A stretch of DNA of 64,000 bases, from positions 40,704 through 104,703 of the forward strand of contig SVKL01000006.1 of NCBI GenBank assembly GCA_015068495.1, read 5' to 3'. The DNA comes from Oscillospiraceae bacterium. GTDB lineage: Bacteria > Bacillota > Clostridia > Oscillospirales > Oscillospiraceae. Numbering within the stretch: the stretch's first letter is position 1; the number at the start of each line of letters is the position of its first letter. The notes under the pieces were generated by a model that saw only the letters and a program-made list of their open reading frames with translations, was not told the origin of the DNA and did no database searches. Positions 1-7,680 of the stretch are shown piece after piece. Position numbers and translations under genes: made by a program.

Positions 1-729
1 TTCGAAGCAATCCTCCATAGTATCCCATGTCCAGTTGCCTTCCAAATAGTATTCCTTAGGTGACTTGGCACCGGCGTTTTCAAAAATTGTTCTGTTGTAG
101 TGGAACAGGCTGTTGCCGCCCCAAGGGATTTGGATTGCGTGGCTTTCGCCCTTATATTTCATCATATCCAGCCAAACAGGACCGGCAATCTTAGCCAGCT
201 GCTCGTATTCTGCTTCGGTAAAGGCTCTGGTGATACCATTGTTCGGCAAAATGGGGTATTCGTTGGAGCCCATCACAATGTCAGGCTTTTCGCCGCTGTT
301 GATTGCGCTGAGCATATCACTTACAATCGTGTCGCCTGCAAAGGTAACCTCAACTTGATTCAAGGTTGCCCACTCATCAATGGCTGCACGCATCATCCAA
401 ATATAGCTGCCTAAGCCCATATTTTCAATATCGTCAAAGACGATGCTGTCATAGCCGTAGATCTGCAGCTTCTTGCCGGCAAATTTCTCCGGGTTGATAT
501 AGGCATCATTGCTGTCTACATCATTGGTAGACAGAACCAATGTCTCTTCCTTAATGTCGGAGATATCTTCACGGATCGGAGTTGTCTCCTTGGGCTCGTC
601 GTCTTCAGTGTTGTTGTTGTTAGCACTGTTGCCGGTGGTGCCGCCAGCGGGATTCTCTGCAGTCTTTCCGCAAGCAATCAAGCCAACCACCATACACAAA
701 GCCAACAGCAATGCCAGTAGTTTTTTCAT
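1..729 (-). CDS. Extracellular solute-binding lipoprotein, 3'-truncated by window edge
   Basis: Only the first 243 codons are inside the window; the gene continues past base 1. It begins with a lipoprotein signal (KK, hydrophobic stretch, LIAC lipobox), followed by a low-complexity Gly/Asn/Thr linker and a family-1-type sugar-binding fold (YGYDSIVFDDIENMG, WMMRAAIDEWATLNQVEVTF, GVTRAF-like segment). It is a close paralogue of the 510-aa binding protein just upstream on the same strand, with a nearly identical signal peptide and linker, so the pair looks like a tandem duplication. The start is set by GAAGG upstream of ATG. It has its own promoter (796-824) and follows a terminator, so it can be expressed separately. 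Expected role: capture of a carbohydrate for ABC import; substrate unknown. Confidence 0.88.
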   Translation of the reverse strand, partial: MKKLLALLLALCMVVGLIACGKTAENPAGGTTGNSANNNNTEDDEPKETTPIREDISDIKEETLVLSTNDVDSNDAYINPEKFAGKKLQIYGYDSIVFDDIENMGLGSYIWMMRAAIDEWATLNQVEVTFAGDTIVSDMLSAINSGEKPDIVMGSNEYPILPNNGITRAFTEAEYEQLAKIAGPVWLDMMKYKGESHAIQIPWGGNSLFHYNRTIFENAGAKSPKEYYLEGNWTWDTMEDCFE

Positions 730-795
730 AATAACGTACCTTCTTTCATTGTTTTTCAATTGCTGCAAAGAACATCAGTGCAACATTATGTCCTC

Positions 796-824
796 ATTAT
801 AGCAAAATAATCCAGTTGATTCAA
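796..824 (-). promoter_or_regulatory. Sigma-A-type promoter of the truncated binding-protein gene
   Basis: On the minus strand TTGAAT is followed after exactly 17 nt by TATAAT, about 65 nt upstream of the ATG at 729. It gives the duplicated binding protein a transcription start independent of the upstream operon. Confidence 0.6.
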
Positions 825-931
825 TATGGAATTTTGCCATTTTTACCGTTGTTTTTAAGATAAATACCAACACCGTTTTGTGCATTTTTTCATATATACG
901 GTTTTCAAAAAGGGATTATTTATTTCTGTAG

Positions 932-1000
932 GGGCGAACTGTGTTCGCCCGCCTTCCCCGCATCCGCCCCTGCGGGGCACCTTCCTCCCAAGGGGAAGGC
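932..1000. repeat. Composite palindromic intergenic element
   Basis: The gap between the two binding-protein genes holds nested dyads: GGGCGAAC/GTTCGCCC (3-nt loop, 932-950), then GCCTTCCCC/GGGGAAGGC (951-1000) enclosing GCCCC/GGGGC (966-978). Its composition differs from the AT-rich flanks. From memory it resembles dispersed palindromic repeats between genes in gut Clostridia; only one copy is visible here, so the repeat status is inferred. Confidence 0.5.
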
Positions 1001-1020
1001 TTAGCTTCTTTTATTATATA

Positions 1021-1053
1021 GAAAAGGGACGGTTGCCAAAGGGCAACCGTCCC
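1021..1053 (-). terminator. Intrinsic terminator of the large sugar operon
   Basis: A perfect 12-bp stem (GGGACGGTTGCC/GGCAACCGTCCC, 4-nt loop) is followed on the minus strand by TTTTC. It lies about 30 nt after the stop of the 510-aa binding protein and separates it from the truncated paralogue. Confidence 0.7.
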
Positions 1054-1085
1054 AAAAAATTTACAGGATTTCAGCCAATATGCAA

Positions 1086-2618
1086 TTAGTTGGCGTACAG
1101 GCTGTTGTACTTAGCAATCCAGCCTTCCTGTGCTGCAGCCAGCAGAGGAATTGCGGATGCGGGAGGCATAGCGCTGGTATCGCCGGCTTCGGTGTTGTTA
1201 TCGCCGGGGTAACGTCTGCCGCCTCTGGCCTTTCTGGAGAAGATTTCCTTAACGGTCTTCTCGTAGCACTCCTGATCCCAGTCTTCGATTTCAGCAAAAG
1301 CTTCTCTTCTGTCTGCGCAGATGTCTGCGAAGTTTTCCTTCCAAGCCTTACTGTACTCGGAAGCGCCGCGCATACCCTCGTAGGTGCACTCGTACAGACC
1401 AACACTGAAGTCGGACATATAACGCATACCAACCTTCAGCATATAGGAGATCAGAGACATAACTGCCTCGGGCTCATCGCAGGAGGACATAATGGACATG
1501 AACTGGGTGGTGAAGCCGGTCGTAGCAGTCTCAGGGGAGAATGCAGGAACAGGAACAACTTCAATGATGTCGCCGTTGGCAATCTCTTCATACAGGTGCT
1601 CAAAGTTGTACCACTCGCAGTCGCCGGTATACATAGCGGGACGAGGTGTGGTAGCAATCTTACAGGTCTGGATGGTGTTGCCGGGGAGCACGGACAGAGT
1701 CTCATTTACGCCTCTGTATCTCATTTCCAAATATCTCTTGTACTGCTCGGAGGTGCCGATCATACCGGTCAGCTTACCGGTCTCGGGATCTTCCTCAACA
1801 CCGCAGCCTAAGCCGAAGTAAACAATGGAGCTGCAGCCATAGGTGTCTTCGCCGTCGATCTTACCGTTACCGTTCTTATCTTTGGTAACGCTCTCCATGC
1901 AGTCCTCGAAGGTATCCCAGTTCCAGTTGTCTTCCATAAAGTATTCCTTGGGAGACTTAGCACCGTAGTTCTCGAACATGGTTCTGTTGTAGTAGCAGAA
2001 GCTATTACCGGACCAAGGGAACATCATACCGTGGCACTCGCCCTTGTACTTCAGAACGTCCAGGTAGCGAGCACCGGCGATATCGGCCAGCTGCTTATAC
2101 TCATCCTCAGTGAAGCCTCTGGTGATGCCGGTGTAGAAGTACAGAGGAGCCTCCAGAACCTCCAGCATCAGGTCGGGCTTGTCGCCGGAGTTGATAGCTG
2201 CAAGAATGTCGTTGGTGTTCAGGCCGCCGTCGTAAGTAACTTCAACCTGATTGAGGGTTGCCCACTCATCAACTGCTGCACGCATCATCCACAGGAAGCT
2301 GCCCTTGCCCATATTCTCGATATCGTCGAATACGATACTGTCGCAGCCGTAAATCTGGATAGACTTACCTGCAAACTTCTCGGGGTTGATGAATTCATCG
2401 TTGCTGTCCGGAACCTTGGTTGTATCCAGACCAACGTCTGCGCCCATATCGGAAACGTCGTCACGAAGTGCGACAGTTTCTCTGGTTCCTTCTGTCTCAT
2501 CGTTTGCGTTAGCGCTGTTGCCGGTGGTGCCGCCAGCGGGATTCTCTGCAGGCTTGCCGCAAGCAATCAGGCCCACTACCATACACAGAACTAACAGTAA
2601 TGCCAGTAGTTTTTTCAT
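1086..2618 (-). CDS. Extracellular solute-binding lipoprotein (carbohydrate ABC importer)
   Basis: This 510-aa protein has a lipoprotein signal peptide with lipobox LIAC (Cys20), a Gly/Asn-rich linker to about residue 75, and a periplasmic-binding-protein-like domain typical of sugar importers (WATLNQVEVTYDGG, NSGDKPDLMLEV, WSGNSFCYYNRTMFENYGAKSP, MSLISYMLKVGMRYMSDFSVG). It contains a hydrophilic DKNGNGKIDGED stretch that looks like an EF-hand/dockerin-type calcium loop, as seen in several family-1 binding proteins. The start is preceded by AAGGAG. It is the last gene of the operon and probably serves the permease pair immediately upstream (2813-4688). Sugar substrate unknown. A paralogue follows at 1-729. 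Confidence 0.93.
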   Translation of the reverse strand: MKKLLALLLVLCMVVGLIACGKPAENPAGGTTGNSANANDETEGTRETVALRDDVSDMGADVGLDTTKVPDSNDEFINPEKFAGKSIQIYGCDSIVFDDIENMGKGSFLWMMRAAVDEWATLNQVEVTYDGGLNTNDILAAINSGDKPDLMLEVLEAPLYFYTGITRGFTEDEYKQLADIAGARYLDVLKYKGECHGMMFPWSGNSFCYYNRTMFENYGAKSPKEYFMEDNWNWDTFEDCMESVTKDKNGNGKIDGEDTYGCSSIVYFGLGCGVEEDPETGKLTGMIGTSEQYKRYLEMRYRGVNETLSVLPGNTIQTCKIATTPRPAMYTGDCEWYNFEHLYEEIANGDIIEVVPVPAFSPETATTGFTTQFMSIMSSCDEPEAVMSLISYMLKVGMRYMSDFSVGLYECTYEGMRGASEYSKAWKENFADICADRREAFAEIEDWDQECYEKTVKEIFSRKARGGRRYPGDNNTEAGDTSAMPPASAIPLLAAAQEGWIAKYNSLYAN

Positions 2619-2656
2619 CGCTTTTACTCCTTCTTATTATTTTATTTGAAAATTGC

Positions 2657-2688
2657 CAATTGCAGTGTGCTTTTGCACACTACAATTG
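2657..2688 (-). other. Intercistronic stem-loop between permease and binding-protein genes
   Basis: A 14-bp stem (CAATTGTAGTGTGC with GCACACTGCAATTG, one G-U pair, AAAA loop on the minus strand) lies in the 194-nt gap between the permease stop and the binding-protein start. Only a weak T-rich tail (CAATTTTC) follows. It may be a leaky terminator or an mRNA-stabilising hairpin that sets the binding-protein to permease ratio. Confidence 0.5.
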
Positions 2689-2812
2689 TAGCAAATTTCA
2701 TATACAGTATGCAATATCAAATTTATCACTTTTGTTAAATTTGATAACCGAGGTTTTGGCGTGTATGTGCAAAGTGTACAATCGTCTCTGCCAATACACA
2801 GCATATTGCACA

Positions 2813-3769
2813 TTAGCCCTTGCTGCCGGAACGGTCCATACATTCCACAAAGAACTTCTGGCAGAAGATGAACACAGCAACCAACGGCAAAACAGCCAAC
2901 AGCAAAATGGAGTAGTACTCAACCTCCATCCGCATTGCAGAAAGCTGGTTAGCACCAACACGCAGGGCAATCAAGCTTTCCACCTCAACCATCAAGGGTC
3001 TGCCCATATTAAGGTTAGACATACCGGTAACCAAGGAATCGTTCCAGTAATAGATGGTAGACAGCAGAATAACCGTAACCAAAACAGGGATAATGTTGGG
3101 GAGCATAACCTTCCAGTAGATCTTAAAGGGGCTGCAGCCATCCAGCTTTGCAGCTTCCTCCAAGTCCTTGGACATACCGGCAAAGAACTGCCGGAACAGG
3201 AAGATGAAGATACCGGACTTCAAGCCTACGCCGAAAACAGCCGGAATCAGGAAGCTTCCCAAGTTGGGCAGCAGGTTTACAGTCAAATCCTTGCCGGTAA
3301 ACAAGCCCACCAGCTTACCGATGCCGAAGAAATCGAACCAACGGTAGTAATAGGTCAGAGGGATTTGTGCGGTCTGGATAGGCATAATGATGGTAAACAG
3401 CACAGCTGCATACACAAGGTTGCTGCCCTTAAACTTATATCTGCCCAAGCCATAGCCCACCAAGGAGCAAATGAACACGGAAACAATGGTGCTGGTAAAG
3501 GTAATCAAAATGGTCACCTTTGCCGGCTTCCAAAAGGGGAAATATGCTTGGCTGTTCTTAAAGTTTTCAAAGGTGGGTCTTGGAGGGACAAAGCCGGAGT
3601 TTCCTGCGAAGTAGTCCTCTGGCATTGTCAGAGAAGCGGACAGCATCTTGATGATGGGAAACAGCGCAACATAGCTGATACCCAAGAGCAAAATGTACCG
3701 GAACAGCTTATACAGGAAAGAGCCAATGGGGGAAAGCATATTTTTATTCAATAATGTATTCGGTGACAT
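2813..3769 (-). CDS. Carbohydrate ABC transporter permease (MalG/AraQ type)
   Basis: A 318-aa inner-membrane protein with about six membrane segments and the importer EAA signature for contact with an ATPase (EEAAKLDGCSPFKIYWKVMLP, around residues 205-225). N-terminal ISYVALFPIIKMLSASLTMPEDYF is typical of the MalG-type subunit. I place the start at 3769, behind GGAGAGG, rather than the ORF-track start at 3832, which would run into the upstream permease. It pairs with the MalF-type permease 19 nt upstream. No ATP-binding subunit is nearby, so a shared MsmK/MsmX-type ATPase elsewhere is inferred. Confidence 0.93.
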   Translation of the reverse strand: MSPNTLLNKNMLSPIGSFLYKLFRYILLLGISYVALFPIIKMLSASLTMPEDYFAGNSGFVPPRPTFENFKNSQAYFPFWKPAKVTILITFTSTIVSVFICSLVGYGLGRYKFKGSNLVYAAVLFTIIMPIQTAQIPLTYYYRWFDFFGIGKLVGLFTGKDLTVNLLPNLGSFLIPAVFGVGLKSGIFIFLFRQFFAGMSKDLEEAAKLDGCSPFKIYWKVMLPNIIPVLVTVILLSTIYYWNDSLVTGMSNLNMGRPLMVEVESLIALRVGANQLSAMRMEVEYYSILLLAVLPLVAVFIFCQKFFVECMDRSGSKG

Positions 3770-3788
3770 GAATATCCTCTCCTCCCTC

Positions 3789-4688
3789 TTAATCCAATGT
3801 AATAACTTTTCTGGAAACAATCGCATTGACAATCAATACCACCGCAAAAATCAACACTGCGTATGCCCAGCTTTGGGTACAGGCATAGTCCAAGCGGTTA
3901 ATCATATTCGTGTCAATCAGCTGAACAATGGGGTTGGTACTGGTGTTGAAGTAGTCGATAATCGAATAAATCAAGCACAGCAGGATGCTGGGGGTCAGCA
4001 GCGGGAAAGTGATTTTCCAGAAGGTCTCCCACTTGGTTGCACCCTCCATCTTTGCCACCTCATACAGCTGGCTGGGAATTGCCTGCAAGCCAATGATGAA
4101 AATGATAATCTGCAGCGCGGTGTTCCAAACTAAGTTAAACAACGTGCCCGCATAGACCGTGAATTTTTCTATCAGTGGCGTGAGCACACCGAAGCTTTGG
4201 ATGATGTCATTCACAAAGCCGGTCATTTCGCCGGACAGGGTGATAAATGCGTTGCCGCTTTCCTTCATTTCGGATGAGCCGCCAAGGCTGTTAAACGCAG
4301 CCATAATGGGTGCTGCACCGAAAATCATAGGCAGGAACAGGGATGTACGGAAGAACAGACGGCCGGGGAATTTATCAACCAGCAAAACTGCCAAGAAGAT
4401 ACTGATGAACATAATCACGAGGATTTGAACCAGCATCTCAGAGGACATAGTAATCAGCTTCTTGATGAATTCCGCATCATCGTTGGCCATATATCTCCAG
4501 TTTTCAAAGCCGATGGGTGTCAGAAGCAGGCCGTCGCTGCCAACGGTAACTCTGTGGAAGGTATAGTTCAAAGATTCCAGCAGAGGCTTCATAAACAGCC
4601 ATATGAAACCGATAATGAAGGGTAACACAAACAGCAGACCGGTCTTATCGGTAGGGGTCAATAATGTGCGTTTTTTTGTTTTCTTCAT
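3789..4688 (-). CDS. Carbohydrate ABC transporter permease (MalF/UgpA type)
   Basis: A 299-aa integral membrane protein starting MKKTKKRTLLTPTDKTGLLFVLPFIIGFIW, the usual MalF/UgpA-type N-terminus, with six predicted membrane helices and an EAA-like loop (YEVAKMEGATKWETFWKITFPLLTPS) near residues 210-235. GGAGGTG precedes the start, and its ATG overlaps the stop of the DUF5696 gene (ATGA), implying translational coupling. With the 2813-3769 permease it forms one importer channel, probably fed by the 1086-2618 lipoprotein. Confidence 0.93.
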   Translation of the reverse strand: MKKTKKRTLLTPTDKTGLLFVLPFIIGFIWLFMKPLLESLNYTFHRVTVGSDGLLLTPIGFENWRYMANDDAEFIKKLITMSSEMLVQILVIMFISIFLAVLLVDKFPGRLFFRTSLFLPMIFGAAPIMAAFNSLGGSSEMKESGNAFITLSGEMTGFVNDIIQSFGVLTPLIEKFTVYAGTLFNLVWNTALQIIIFIIGLQAIPSQLYEVAKMEGATKWETFWKITFPLLTPSILLCLIYSIIDYFNTSTNPIVQLIDTNMINRLDYACTQSWAYAVLIFAVVLIVNAIVSRKVITLD

Positions 4689-7021
4689 TTTGCACCTCCG
4701 GTAACGACCAGATAACTTCTTGCGGCTACTTCCTTACCGCCGTATGTGTAGGGATCTTCGCCATAGTTTACAATCACTTCACCGGATTCGTACGCTGTCA
4801 AGGTGACATCCTCTTCCAGATATTCGTGATTCAGAATCTCCTTGCCTGCAAACTGGCTTACTGCCTCTTGCATTGCAAGATACTCTTCAACAACTGTATT
4901 CTTCCAGTAATCGTAGGAATAAGAAACCATTGTATTATAATCTGTGCCAACCAGCTGGGAAACGTCGCCGTAAATCAGATTGAATTTCAGATTCGTACCG
5001 GTTTCCAAAGCCTTCAGGAAAGCGTACTCATAGTCCACAGTGGTGTTGATGCCGTTTGCAGTTACCAAGGAATTGCCTTGGAAGACCAGCTGATAGAAGG
5101 GAACGCTTTGGTCCTGCATATCAAAGCTACTGTTGCAATCGGACACATCCGTCATCACATCGGCATAAGCCATCGCGTAGGCATTGCCGCCGTGGAGCAT
5201 CAGATACTGGGTCTTCTCATCCACAGTCTTCAGAGTCTGTTTCCACAGATCCAAAACCTGTGTCTTGGTGATGAGGTTTTCGTCCTTGGAGTAGTCGGAG
5301 TACAAGATTTCACCCAATCTTGCCAAGGAAATCTGGTTTACGTTCCACTTTGCTGCAGAATCTGCAAACATAGCAGATACTTCAGAAGCCAACTGGGGAC
5401 GCAGCAGGTGCCAACGGCTGTCCTTAATTTGTGTGCCCAAGTCCAAATTGTACTTGTATTGGAAAGCATAGCCGTCAAAGAAGGTCTTGACGCTGTCGCC
5501 GTTTTCTGTGTAGCCGTTGCCGTTTTCATACAAGTCCACAGGGTTGGATTCCAAGAACAGCAGAACACCCTGCTCCTCCAGATAAGAAATCATATTCTTA
5601 AATTCTTTCTTGGAGCCCAAGACCGATTCGTTGGAAACCTCATTATAAATTTTATTGTTTAAGCCGCTGTCCAACGCGCCTGCGTAATTAATAATCAAAT
5701 TCTCAACACCTTGAGACTTTAATTCCTTAACAATTTCGCATACATCGTTGTAGGTGGTCAGCGCCGTAACCACAGGACGCTTCACGCCCATTACGTACTT
5801 CTTGATGCTGACTGCGCCAATCAGATCCAGAACCATATACTTCTTATCTGCCAGCTCGGAGTCCTTCAGCTGATCGGTCTCCTGCAGATATGTTCTGTAA
5901 CGGTTACTCATACCGGTGTAGTTAGCCTCATCGCCATTGAGGAAGAAGTAACGTACAGCATAATTCTTGCCGTGGGTCAAATCCTCACTGTAGTCAATAG
6001 TATAGCTGTCTACACGGGAAATGTGACTACCTTCCTTAAACAGGATGCTGTACTCACGCAGAACTGCGCTGGCGTACACGTGGTTATAGGAGCTATCCTT
6101 CTTGCTGGTGGAGGCAGCAATTGCGCTGCAGCCCTCACCGGAGGTAATTACGCCCAAAAACGCGTGGTCATTGGTCTTTGCGCCGAAGACGGGCAAAGTC
6201 ACTTTCTGCTGAACAGTCCCCTGCTCCTTCTTTTCCAAGGTAGGATTCTCGCCGTATACATCTGCGTAATAAGCTTGCTTGGTTTGCTTATTATTATTGT
6301 ACTCAATCAGAGCGCCGGAGCCATCGGGCACCAGCAGATAGCCCTCATCCTCAAGGCCGCCGGCACCAAAGTAAGGCAGCAGGGCAATTTCTTCAACCAT
6401 ATAGGGGTTGCTGCCCACACCCTTAATCTCACTGGTTACAATCTCCGCTTGGAAGCCGTCCTCAGTAAGGGTGTACTGCACAGGGATATACACATTGGCT
6501 GTGGGGAAGCCAAAGGTAAATTTAATGCCGTTGTCGATGAGCTCGTGGGTCATTCTGCCCTTTTTAATACTGCCGCCAAAGTTATCAAAATCAACGAAAA
6601 TACCCTTTTCCATATTGATAAACTTTACGATAATCTGGCTGTTCAGCTGGGACATCATCGTCACATATTTATCTTCGCTCCGGTCTTGGGGGTTGGAATA
6701 CCACTTCATACCGGAAGCTTTTTCCGTCACGCAAATTTCACCGGTGGTAAAATCTGCTTCCAGAATCAGATCAGAATTCTCAGCAACCTTATTAAAGCCG
6801 GCCTCGCCGTAGTTTGCCTTTTTGTTGCTGATTTTCTCGTCACTCTGTTCCTGATTGGCTGCCAGTGCCCGCGCCACATCGTCCCGATAGATATTGTAAG
6901 CAGCGTAGCCTACCACAGCTACCAGCGCCACTATCAGCGAAATGCTGATTACACGGGTAATCGTTTCTCTTCTTTTCCGGATTGCCCGCTTCCATTTCCA
7001 AAATACTTCTTTTATGTTCAT
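4685..7021 (-). CDS. DUF5696-type membrane-anchored extracellular protein
   Basis: A 778-aa protein of unknown function that I assign to the DUF5696 family from overall appearance and context. A basic N-terminus (WKWKRAIRKRRETITR) precedes one uncleaved membrane anchor (about 24-46), so the rest should be outside. Residues about 80-360 look like a beta-rich domain (DGSGALIEYNN; FGAKTNDHAFLGVITSG), and residues about 400-740 have alternating strand/helix segments (VVTALTTYNDVCEIVKELKSQGVENLIINYAGA; LLFLESNPVDLY) suggesting a TIM-barrel, glycosidase-like fold. No catalytic pair could be assigned. I chose ATG at 7021 (GGAG spacer 6) over 7042. It overlaps the downstream permease by ATGA. A glycan-binding or processing role beside the importers is inference. 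Confidence 0.75.
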   Translation of the reverse strand: MNIKEVFWKWKRAIRKRRETITRVISISLIVALVAVVGYAAYNIYRDDVARALAANQEQSDEKISNKKANYGEAGFNKVAENSDLILEADFTTGEICVTEKASGMKWYSNPQDRSEDKYVTMMSQLNSQIIVKFINMEKGIFVDFDNFGGSIKKGRMTHELIDNGIKFTFGFPTANVYIPVQYTLTEDGFQAEIVTSEIKGVGSNPYMVEEIALLPYFGAGGLEDEGYLLVPDGSGALIEYNNNKQTKQAYYADVYGENPTLEKKEQGTVQQKVTLPVFGAKTNDHAFLGVITSGEGCSAIAASTSKKDSSYNHVYASAVLREYSILFKEGSHISRVDSYTIDYSEDLTHGKNYAVRYFFLNGDEANYTGMSNRYRTYLQETDQLKDSELADKKYMVLDLIGAVSIKKYVMGVKRPVVTALTTYNDVCEIVKELKSQGVENLIINYAGALDSGLNNKIYNEVSNESVLGSKKEFKNMISYLEEQGVLLFLESNPVDLYENGNGYTENGDSVKTFFDGYAFQYKYNLDLGTQIKDSRWHLLRPQLASEVSAMFADSAAKWNVNQISLARLGEILYSDYSKDENLITKTQVLDLWKQTLKTVDEKTQYLMLHGGNAYAMAYADVMTDVSDCNSSFDMQDQSVPFYQLVFQGNSLVTANGINTTVDYEYAFLKALETGTNLKFNLIYGDVSQLVGTDYNTMVSYSYDYWKNTVVEEYLAMQEAVSQFAGKEILNHEYLEEDVTLTAYESGEVIVNYGEDPYTYGGKEVAARSYLVVTGGAK

Positions 7022-7047
7022 TTTATTCTCCATTCCATGCAAATCGA

Positions 7048-7680
7048 TTAATATCTAAGCTCGAAAATAACTGTAACTACAAAGTAATACAGCTGCTCAA
7101 ACAAAATCAACAGCATTAATACAATAAAGAACATGATTATCAGGCAAACAATCGTCAAAGCAATGGCATATATGGTCTTCGCAAATGAATACTCGTGCAT
7201 TTCCTGCAGACCGCTGAAAGCAATAATTGCGCCCCAAATCTGGGAAACTGTTACTGCATAGGTCAGGAACACTTGCTCGTCACCTGCTAATACCAAGCTA
7301 AGCAATGTGGTTATAAACCGAACAATGATATAGGGAACCAAAGCATTGGCCGCAACCACACAGATATCCTTCAGCTTGCCCTTGCCTTCCATCAGTGTAC
7401 ACATACACCAGTTGGACAGACAAACCATCACGAACATCAAGACGGTAACCATAGCGGTACGCAGCAAGCTTGTGTCAGCTGCCTTAAACTGGTTCATATC
7501 ATAGTCTGTTGCCACACGGTAAAACAGCTCAACGAAAAGCCAGAGAATTACGGTGATCAGCACCACAGCAGTAGAGCCCTTCTTATTCGCTCTTAACTCC
7601 AAGAATCCGTCTCTCGGATGCTTGCAGATATAAAACGGATATGCGTAGGGGCTCATTGTATCAAATCCTGTACGTTTCAT
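7048..7680 (-). CDS. YIP1-family multi-pass membrane protein
   Basis: A 210-aa protein with a soluble N-terminus (MSPYAYPFYICKHPRDGFLELRANKKGS) and about five hydrophobic segments, including WLFVELFYR, VTVLMFVMVCLSNWCMCTLMEGKGKLKDI and a C-terminal string of aliphatic residues. The NWCMCTLMEGKGKLKD segment followed by a mid-protein helix matches the bacterial Yip1 family. Its molecular function is not established. It overlaps the NHL/TPR gene by one base (TAATG) and precedes the DUF5696 gene by 5-26 nt, so the three are co-translated and may form a membrane complex. Confidence 0.75.
   Translation of the reverse strand: MKRTGFDTMSPYAYPFYICKHPRDGFLELRANKKGSTAVVLITVILWLFVELFYRVATDYDMNQFKAADTSLLRTAMVTVLMFVMVCLSNWCMCTLMEGKGKLKDICVVAANALVPYIIVRFITTLLSLVLAGDEQVFLTYAVTVSQIWGAIIAFSGLQEMHEYSFAKTIYAIALTIVCLIIMFFIVLMLLILFEQLYYFVVTVIFELRY

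Noticed and set aside
1061-1432. 123-aa minus-strand ORF overlapping the 510-aa binding-protein gene and its terminator
   Set aside because: Alternative frame of the binding-protein gene without a ribosome binding site.
2600-3754. 384-aa plus-strand ORF opposite a permease
   Set aside because: Shadow frame of the permease and intergenic hairpin; composition unlike a real protein.
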